NCBI RefSeq assembly: GCF_030506305.1
Contig: NZ_CP119421.1
Span: forward strand, 2,372,501 to 2,436,500
Direction of reading: 5' to 3'
From: Porifericola rhodea
Lineage (GTDB): Bacteria > Bacteroidota > Bacteroidia > Cytophagales > Cyclobacteriaceae
DNA length: 64,000 bases
Below are positions 58,382 to 64,000 of the stretch, one piece after another. Position numbers and translations under genes: made by a program. Each line of letters starts with the position of its first letter. The first letter of the stretch is position 1. The notes under the pieces are model-generated. The model saw nothing but the letters and a program-made list of their open reading frames with translations. It had not been told where the DNA came from and did no database searches.

Positions 58382-59422
58382 ATGGCTTCTCAGAGAATCA
58401 ACACAGTATTAATTGAGGACTCGGGACTGATGCGCATTTTACTGGCTGATATTTTGAGAAGTGATTCCGATATCGCGCTGCTTTCTACTGCAATCAATGG
58501 CAAAGATGGAGTAGAAAAAGTGAAAGAGCTAAAACCAGATGTCGTTATTACCGATATGGTAATGCCCCATTTTGACGGACTACATGTGGTTAGTGAACTG
58601 ATGAAGCAGCACCCGGTACCTGTTATTTTGCTTAGCTCACTGGAGAAGACAAACCCCAAGATCTTTGATGCATTAAGCGCCGGAGCTTTTGAGTTTATAA
58701 ACAAAGAGCAGGTAGTGGCTTTATCCAAAGTGGGAAGTTTTCCGCTAAATGAGCTGATAAAATCCGCGGCAAAAGCAGAGAGTGCGCTTTTTAGCTCACG
58801 CATGATTCGTAGAAATACGAACGCACATAGTTTTTCTAAAGATTTGCCCTATCAGATTATCGCCATTGGTGCTTCTACTGGAGGGCCTGCGGCAGTAGAG
58901 GCTATCATTAGACAAATGCCGGACAACCTGAGTATCCCGATTGTAATTGCTCAACATATGACTGAGCAGTTTTTACCTTCGTTTGCTCAGCGTTTGAATA
59001 AGTTAAGCCCCTTAAGAATTAAAATTGCCGAACGCAACGAAACACTGGAAGGGGGGACTATATACATTGCGCCGGGGCATATGAATACCAAAGTAGTCCA
59101 TAATCCGATTACTGCTAAGCCCACTCTTGCTTTTACTAACAAAAAGTTCAAAGAGTTCAACAACCCTTCTGTAGACTGTCTGCTTAGCTCAGTGGCAGAG
59201 GTATATCGCGAAAAAGCAATAGGCGTAATTCTTACCGGAATGGGTAAGGACGGTACGGTGGGGCTTGAAGCTATCTACAAACAAAATGGCTACACCATCG
59301 CTCAGGATAGTACATCTTCAGTAGTATTCGGAATGCCCAAATCCGCGATAAATAAAGGGGTAGTAAACCAGGTAGTAAAAATCCGTGAAATAGGCGGCTT
59401 TTTAATGAGTTGTTTGTCATAA
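58382..59422 (+). CDS. cheB: Chemotaxis protein-glutamate methylesterase CheB
   Basis: A 346-residue two-domain protein. The receiver domain (about 5-125) has phospho-acceptor Asp58 in VVITDMVMP; the methylesterase domain (about 157-345) has the catalytic triad Ser165 (AIGASTGGPA), His192 (AQHMTEQFLPSF) and Asp290 (TGMGKDG). It removes methyl groups from, or deamidates, receptor glutamines. The presence of CheB without an adjacent CheR methyltransferase is unusual. It is 11 bases after cheY and 7 before cheA. Confidence 0.95.
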   Translation: MASQRINTVLIEDSGLMRILLADILRSDSDIALLSTAINGKDGVEKVKELKPDVVITDMVMPHFDGLHVVSELMKQHPVPVILLSSLEKTNPKIFDALSAGAFEFINKEQVVALSKVGSFPLNELIKSAAKAESALFSSRMIRRNTNAHSFSKDLPYQIIAIGASTGGPAAVEAIIRQMPDNLSIPIVIAQHMTEQFLPSFAQRLNKLSPLRIKIAERNETLEGGTIYIAPGHMNTKVVHNPITAKPTLAFTNKKFKEFNNPSVDCLLSSVAEVYREKAIGVILTGMGKDGTVGLEAIYKQNGYTIAQDSTSSVVFGMPKSAINKGVVNQVVKIREIGGFLMSCLS

Positions 59423-59429
59423 CATTAGC

Positions 59430-61271
59430 ATGGAAAAAGAAGAAGAATACAAAGAAATATTTCTGGCCGAAGCACTGGACAATTACGAAGAACTAAACCG
59501 TCTACTTACCGAGCTGGAAAAAAATCCTAAGAGCAAAAGTGCGGTAGATGCAATTTTTCGTATCACTCATACGCTCAAAGGAAATGCTGCTGGCATGGGT
59601 TTTTCTTCTATTGCTGAGCTGGCACACACCACCGAGAGTTTATTTGGTGAAATTAGAGACCGACGTATCGAGCTCAGTGGAGATATCTTTACGGCTATAT
59701 TCAAAGCAGTAGATGTGCTCGGAAACATGATTCACGGCCTCAAAGAAGAAAAGAAAGTCCGTTATAAAGGAATTAAGACCAAGCTGGAAGTAATCATCAA
59801 AAGGGCTACTGAAGATAAGGAGGACAGTTCAAATACAGCTGAAAAGTCTGAAGCCAAAGAAGAAGATAAACCAGTAACGCAAAGCTCTACAGAATATTTA
59901 CAGGAATCGGTAGAAGCCTCTCCAAAAGAAGAGCTGCCTGTAGTAGCAGACCAGCTAGGGGAGTCTGACGTACAGCAGGTATTAGAGGAGTTGGATGAAG
60001 ATGCCGAACTTGAAGAAGAGGCCACAGAAACTAAAATTGCTTTCTCTGATCTGGTGCAGGTACCAGTAAGAAAACTAGATAACCTATTAAACCTGGTCGG
60101 TGAGCTAATTATAGAGCGTGATCGTATTATCGCTACCCAGACAGGAAGGCAAGCTACAAATGAATACGCAAGACTTAACCGAATATCATCAGACCTCCAA
60201 TACTCTGTCATGGATGTCAGGCTTGTACAGGTAGGCTTTCTCTTCAATAAATTTCATAGAGTAGTTAGAGATGCAGCAGCAGTAGAAAATAAGCAGGTGA
60301 GCCTTAAGCTGGAAGGCACCGACACTGAAATAGACAGAAATATCCTTCAGATCATCAGTGACTCCCTTATTCACCTGATTAGAAACTCTATCGCGCACGG
60401 CATAGAGAATAGTGAAGAACGTGAGTCGCTGGGTAAAGCAGCAGAGGGTGTTATTACACTTAAGGCATTCAACGAAAATGATACTGTTATCATTGAAATC
60501 GTAGATGATGGAAGAGGAATTGACATTCAGAGAGTGAAAGAAAAGGCTGTAAGCAAAGGGCTAATCTCGCCCGAAGGAGCTGCGCAGCTGAGTGATGAGG
60601 AAGCTACACTTCTTATATTTGAGCCAGGCTTCTCTACTGTGGACAACATCAATGCCATCTCGGGTAGGGGCGTAGGCATGGACGTAGTAAAACAGGCTTT
60701 GGATACTATTGGAGGGAATGTGTCGGTAGAAACTGAGCAGAACAAAGGTACCATCATTCGTTTGTCTTTACCTTCTTCTATGGCAGTTAAAGGAACCTTG
60801 CTGTTTGAGCTAAACCAGACAGAATATGCTATTCCACTTACCTACACAGATGCTGTAGTATCGCTTAGTAAGAAAGATATACACAAAGTAGGCAAAGGGC
60901 TGGTAGCTACACATCTCAAGAAAACTATTGCCATTGTTTTTCTGAACGATCTGTTTAACCCTTTGGTCAGTAAGCTTTCAGCAGGCAATGATCTTCATTA
61001 TACCTTCAATCATTTAGACAAAAACGAAAAGCTAGATGTAGTGGTGGTTAACTACGGTAGCCGTAAAGTTGGCTTTGTGGTAGACAAGCTGCTTCAGCAA
61101 AAAGAAATTGTAGAGAAACCAATGATCAAGCCGGTAGACAAGGTGAAGTTTATAAGTGGGGTCACTATTCTCGGCAATGGACATGTGTGCCTGGTATTGC
61201 ACGTGCCAGCAGTCATCCAGGAAGTGTTTCAAGCCAATGTACATTCACAAAACAGAACTGTTCTGACATAA
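59430..61271 (+). CDS. cheA: Chemotaxis histidine kinase CheA
   Basis: A 613-residue CheA. P1 Hpt domain with phospho-acceptor His47 (ITHTLKGNAAG). An acidic Glu/Ser-rich linker at about 130-205 replaces a recognisable P2 domain. The P3 dimerisation helices follow (VPVRKLDNLLNLVGELIIERD, about 210-270). The P4 ATPase has N-box HLIRNSIAHGIE, G1 VDDGRGID and G2 GRGVGMDVV. The P5 CheW-like domain is at about 455-605. The apparent lack of P2 suggests phosphotransfer to CheY and CheB by direct docking to P1 or the linker. Confidence 0.95.
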   Translation: MEKEEEYKEIFLAEALDNYEELNRLLTELEKNPKSKSAVDAIFRITHTLKGNAAGMGFSSIAELAHTTESLFGEIRDRRIELSGDIFTAIFKAVDVLGNMIHGLKEEKKVRYKGIKTKLEVIIKRATEDKEDSSNTAEKSEAKEEDKPVTQSSTEYLQESVEASPKEELPVVADQLGESDVQQVLEELDEDAELEEEATETKIAFSDLVQVPVRKLDNLLNLVGELIIERDRIIATQTGRQATNEYARLNRISSDLQYSVMDVRLVQVGFLFNKFHRVVRDAAAVENKQVSLKLEGTDTEIDRNILQIISDSLIHLIRNSIAHGIENSEERESLGKAAEGVITLKAFNENDTVIIEIVDDGRGIDIQRVKEKAVSKGLISPEGAAQLSDEEATLLIFEPGFSTVDNINAISGRGVGMDVVKQALDTIGGNVSVETEQNKGTIIRLSLPSSMAVKGTLLFELNQTEYAIPLTYTDAVVSLSKKDIHKVGKGLVATHLKKTIAIVFLNDLFNPLVSKLSAGNDLHYTFNHLDKNEKLDVVVVNYGSRKVGFVVDKLLQQKEIVEKPMIKPVDKVKFISGVTILGNGHVCLVLHVPAVIQEVFQANVHSQNRTVLT

Positions 61272-61284
61272 AAGCTTACAAACC

Positions 61285-61884
61285 ATGAATATATTATCGC
61301 CCAAAGAAAAAGAACTGACCCTGGAAATTATTGACACCGGTTATAAAAACGCCGCAAAATCATTTTCTGTAATAATACAGCAGAATATAGAAATTGAAAT
61401 TTCTGAGATAGAAGTTACTAAGTCAGAACCAGATTATAGGCACTTTATTAAATCCGGGGAGGATATTACGATGCTGACCACCAAAATAATTGGTGAGGTA
61501 GAGGGGAAAAGCTACCTGCTCCTTAACGAGGAAGAGAAGTCCGCTATTTTTAGCGCCTGTTTGCCTCCACAAAAAGACGAAGAAGCCAGAAAGACAATGG
61601 AGGAGGCGATGCTCAAAGAAATTGATAACATCGTTTCGGCTACAGTAATTACTCAGTTTTCTAATGCTCTGGGCTTCTCTATTTACGGTGACGTGCCTCA
61701 CCTGTTTTATATGCCGGCTAAAGAAGTTGCCACCACTATAGCTGATGAGCTTAAGCAGGTGTCAGACTATTTTCTTACCGTGAACACTCGCTTCATGTTT
61801 GAAAATGATACCACACTACAGCCCAACTTTTTTTGGATACTTTCTTCGCAGTTTCTGGAGAGAATAAGAGAGCGCACGGTATAG
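61285..61884 (+). CDS. CheC/CheX-like CheY-phosphate phosphatase
   Basis: A 199-residue protein with the CheC-type repeat. The second site keeps Glu112-x2-Asn115-x22-Pro138 (EIDN ... DVP), the conserved CheC/CheX catalytic pattern, though the preceding D/S position is Ala108. The first repeat (EIIDTGYKNAAKSFS, near residue 14) has lost the catalytic Asn (Asp17) and the following Pro, so only one active site remains. It should dephosphorylate the operon's CheY. It lies 13 bases after cheA. In the absence of CheZ this is the probable signal-termination factor. Confidence 0.8.
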   Translation: MNILSPKEKELTLEIIDTGYKNAAKSFSVIIQQNIEIEISEIEVTKSEPDYRHFIKSGEDITMLTTKIIGEVEGKSYLLLNEEEKSAIFSACLPPQKDEEARKTMEEAMLKEIDNIVSATVITQFSNALGFSIYGDVPHLFYMPAKEVATTIADELKQVSDYFLTVNTRFMFENDTTLQPNFFWILSSQFLERIRERTV

Positions 61885-61924
61885 AAAGTTAAGAATATTG
61901 GGCTGTACTATTTAAGAAAGTGTG

Positions 61925-64000
61925 ATGAACCACTCTACAAACTATTTCAGAAAGAAAAATGCTCTTACCCTGTGGCTTACAGAAGGGGTAGCCTTTCTGC
62001 TTTTGCTTGCGCTATTCTTATGGGATTTTCCTTATCAAAGCTATTGTTTTGTAGCAGTTTTTGTATTGCAGGCCATTGTAGTTTTTCGTTTTTTCAAAAA
62101 ACTGACCGCTCAAATACAGTCAGTAGAAACTCATCTGGAGAAATTAGCCTCCGGTAAGCTTAAAGAAAAAGCTGCGCTCCCATACGGTATGGCACATACC
62201 GCTATCAAACATGTAAACCAGCTGTATACCCAAATGGAAGAAGCCACCCACTACATAGAGAAAATAGGGGGGCGTCAGGAGGAACTAGAAATGCTGCACC
62301 TGAATACCGCTGATCATTTAGGCAAAGCTCTTACAGATATGCGGACAAAGATGCAGGTTTACCAGGACGAAGAGCAAAAAAGAAACTGGAGTACCGAAGG
62401 ACACGCACTTTTTGCTGAAATTCTTCGTGAGCATAATGATGATCTTGACGCATTCAGCAATGAGGTGATTCAGCAGATTGTCAAGTATTTAAGATGTAAC
62501 CAGGGTAGCATGTTTGTGCTGAATGATGATGAGGAAGAAGCCTATATGGAGCTTGCCGCCTGCTATGCGTATGACAAACGGAAATACGAAGAAAAAAGAT
62601 TTAAGATTGGCCAGGGGCTGGTAGGGCAGTGTGCTGTTGAAAAGCAGACTATTTTCATGACTGATATACCTCAGCACTATGTTAATATTACCTCCGGATT
62701 AGGCGAAGCCACACCTTCTAATCTGGTAATTGTACCTTTAATAGTCAATGATAAACTGCACGGTGTGTTAGAGTTGGCCTCTTTTCAAAAGCTGGAAGCC
62801 TATCAGCTTAGTTTTCTTGAGAAAGTAGCAGAGAGTATAGCTTCTACGCTGGATACCGTCAAAGTAACCATACAAACCAAGCGACTGCTGGATAACTCAC
62901 ACGACCTTACTGCCGAACTTAGGGAGAGAGAAGAGGTAATGAGAGAGCATTTAGAGACACTCACCGAAGCACAGGAAGAGATGCGTACCCAGCAGACAGA
63001 GCTTCAGTGGGTTTTTAGAGCTATGGATAATAGTCTACTTACTGCGTCTTTTGACCTTAATGGAGAACTACTCAACGCTAATGAAAAGCTTCTGGATCTT
63101 TGTGGCTATTCTTTAGAAAAGCTCCAGCTCCATTCTGCTACGCTTCTTAAAATGCAGTATGCCGATGAGACTTTCTGGACAGATATGCAGGAAGGAATTA
63201 TCCGCACGTTTGATTTTAAAGTGAGTACTTCCAAAGGAGAAGAAAAGTGGATCAACGCCTCTTTTACTCCCATGAAGGTAGATGATAATGGTAATCAGAA
63301 AAAAATTCTGATGCTGGGTACAGATATAACCAAGCAAAAACTTGTTTTGGAAAAGCTATCTCTCGTAGCAAACAATACAGATAATTCCGTCATCATTACG
63401 GATAATGAAGGATATATAGAGTTTGTAAATGAAGGCTTTACTAAAATGACAGGTTATAGTGAAGTAGAAGTCTTAGGCAGAAAACCTGGCGCTCTGTTAC
63501 AGGGACCTAAAACGGATCAGGAAACAGTAAATCGCATTCGCCAGAAACTGAAGAAAGGAGAGCCATTCTATGAGGATATTCTCAACTACCGGAAAGGTGG
63601 AGGAAGCTATTGGATTTCGTTAGTAATTAACCCGGTGAAGAACGATAAAGGCCAGATAGAAAAGTACATATCTATACAAACTGATGTTTCGGCTATTAAG
63701 GAAACTACTTTAGAATACACTTATAAACTGGAGGCAATAGGCAGAACCAACGCCATTCTGGACTTTGACCCTGAAGGCAATATTCTGGATGCTAACGCAA
63801 TTTTTATGAGCGTTACTGGCTACGATAAGGAAGAGCTAATTGGTAAGCCTTATGACTATCTGTTGCCCGACTCAGAAAAAGATAAGCCTCAGGTTCAGTT
63901 AATGTGGGACAATCTGAAAGAAGGTACTTTTTTCTCTGGAGAGTTTATCCAGAAAAGTAAAGAAGACAAAGACCTATGGCTTAACGGCACCTTTAACCCA
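61925..64000 (+). CDS. GAF/multi-PAS membrane sensor protein, partial (runs off the window)
   Basis: The open frame from ATG 61925 continues to the last base without a stop, giving 692 residues so far. Two transmembrane helices lie at about 15-33 and 39-57, then a helical linker, a GAF domain (about 160-310, with GQGLVGQCAV and VIVPLIVNDKLHGVLELASF), a coiled coil (about 320-360), and at least three PAS domains (about 361-475, 480-600 and 605 onwards, with NxxF and WINASFTP/WISLVINPV/LWLNGTF patterns). The output domain is beyond the window: histidine kinase, diguanylate cyclase or another MCP domain are all possible. It lies 40 bases after the CheC-like gene. Confidence 0.88.
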   Translation, partial: MNHSTNYFRKKNALTLWLTEGVAFLLLLALFLWDFPYQSYCFVAVFVLQAIVVFRFFKKLTAQIQSVETHLEKLASGKLKEKAALPYGMAHTAIKHVNQLYTQMEEATHYIEKIGGRQEELEMLHLNTADHLGKALTDMRTKMQVYQDEEQKRNWSTEGHALFAEILREHNDDLDAFSNEVIQQIVKYLRCNQGSMFVLNDDEEEAYMELAACYAYDKRKYEEKRFKIGQGLVGQCAVEKQTIFMTDIPQHYVNITSGLGEATPSNLVIVPLIVNDKLHGVLELASFQKLEAYQLSFLEKVAESIASTLDTVKVTIQTKRLLDNSHDLTAELREREEVMREHLETLTEAQEEMRTQQTELQWVFRAMDNSLLTASFDLNGELLNANEKLLDLCGYSLEKLQLHSATLLKMQYADETFWTDMQEGIIRTFDFKVSTSKGEEKWINASFTPMKVDDNGNQKKILMLGTDITKQKLVLEKLSLVANNTDNSVIITDNEGYIEFVNEGFTKMTGYSEVEVLGRKPGALLQGPKTDQETVNRIRQKLKKGEPFYEDILNYRKGGGSYWISLVINPVKNDKGQIEKYISIQTDVSAIKETTLEYTYKLEAIGRTNAILDFDPEGNILDANAIFMSVTGYDKEELIGKPYDYLLPDSEKDKPQVQLMWDNLKEGTFFSGEFIQKSKEDKDLWLNGTFNP

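Overview
The window is a contiguous piece of a Bacteroidota chromosome, most likely from a gliding marine member of the Cytophagales. The evidence is the Bacteroidota-only type IX secretion/gliding genes (a PorP/SprF-like gene followed by gldK-gldL-gldM-gldN), carboxypeptidase-regulatory-domain TonB receptors, a DUF4271-HemD pair, many starts without a Shine-Dalgarno sequence, and repeated TAnnTTTG-type -7 promoter boxes just upstream of genes. The genus cannot be fixed from the sequence alone.

Layout. 1-2.9 kb: 3' part of a 23S rRNA gene, 5S rRNA and terminator of an rRNA operon. 3.4-10.7 kb: housekeeping genes (MsbA-type ABC exporter, extended SDR, large TPR protein, phosphosulfolactate-synthase homologue, DUF368/PopT polyprenyl-phosphate transporter, MoxR ATPase). 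10.8-15.3 kb: a beta-helix lipoprotein and a 937-residue TonB-dependent receptor behind a run of TTAACA half-sites spaced 11 bp, resembling a Pho box. 15.4-25 kb: TIGR01777 SDR, LOG-family hydrolase, lytic transglycosylase, UvrA, type II NADH dehydrogenase, small outer-membrane barrel, HemW. 25.2-31.3 kb: PLP decarboxylase, PnuC-type transporter, NadR-type kinase, then a TPP riboswitch driving a TonB receptor, followed by a decayed THI5/NMT1-type (ThiY-like) binding-protein gene. 31.4-35.3 kb: Omp85-type protein, DUF4271 protein, HemD. 35.5-41.1 kb: T9SS/gliding motor operon. 41.2-54.6 kb: UvrC, small envelope protein, YggS, DUF423, RecR, ClpS, sodium:solute symporter, ArsR-type regulator, CarboxypepD_reg protein, an isolated nuoM-nuoN pair, a long PurF-like amidotransferase and a YfiT-type bacillithiol transferase. 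55.1-64 kb: a chemosensory operon (soluble double-PAS MCP, CheW, CheY, CheB, CheA, CheC/CheX-like phosphatase) followed by a GAF/multi-PAS sensor protein that runs off the window.

The three regions most worth attention are the chemosensory operon in an organism that appears to glide rather than swim (no flagellar gene and no CheR in view), the thiamin-responsive receptor next to a dead ThiY-like gene, and the candidate phosphate-regulated lipoprotein/TonB receptor pair. No insertion sequence, prophage, CRISPR array or tRNA gene was recognised.
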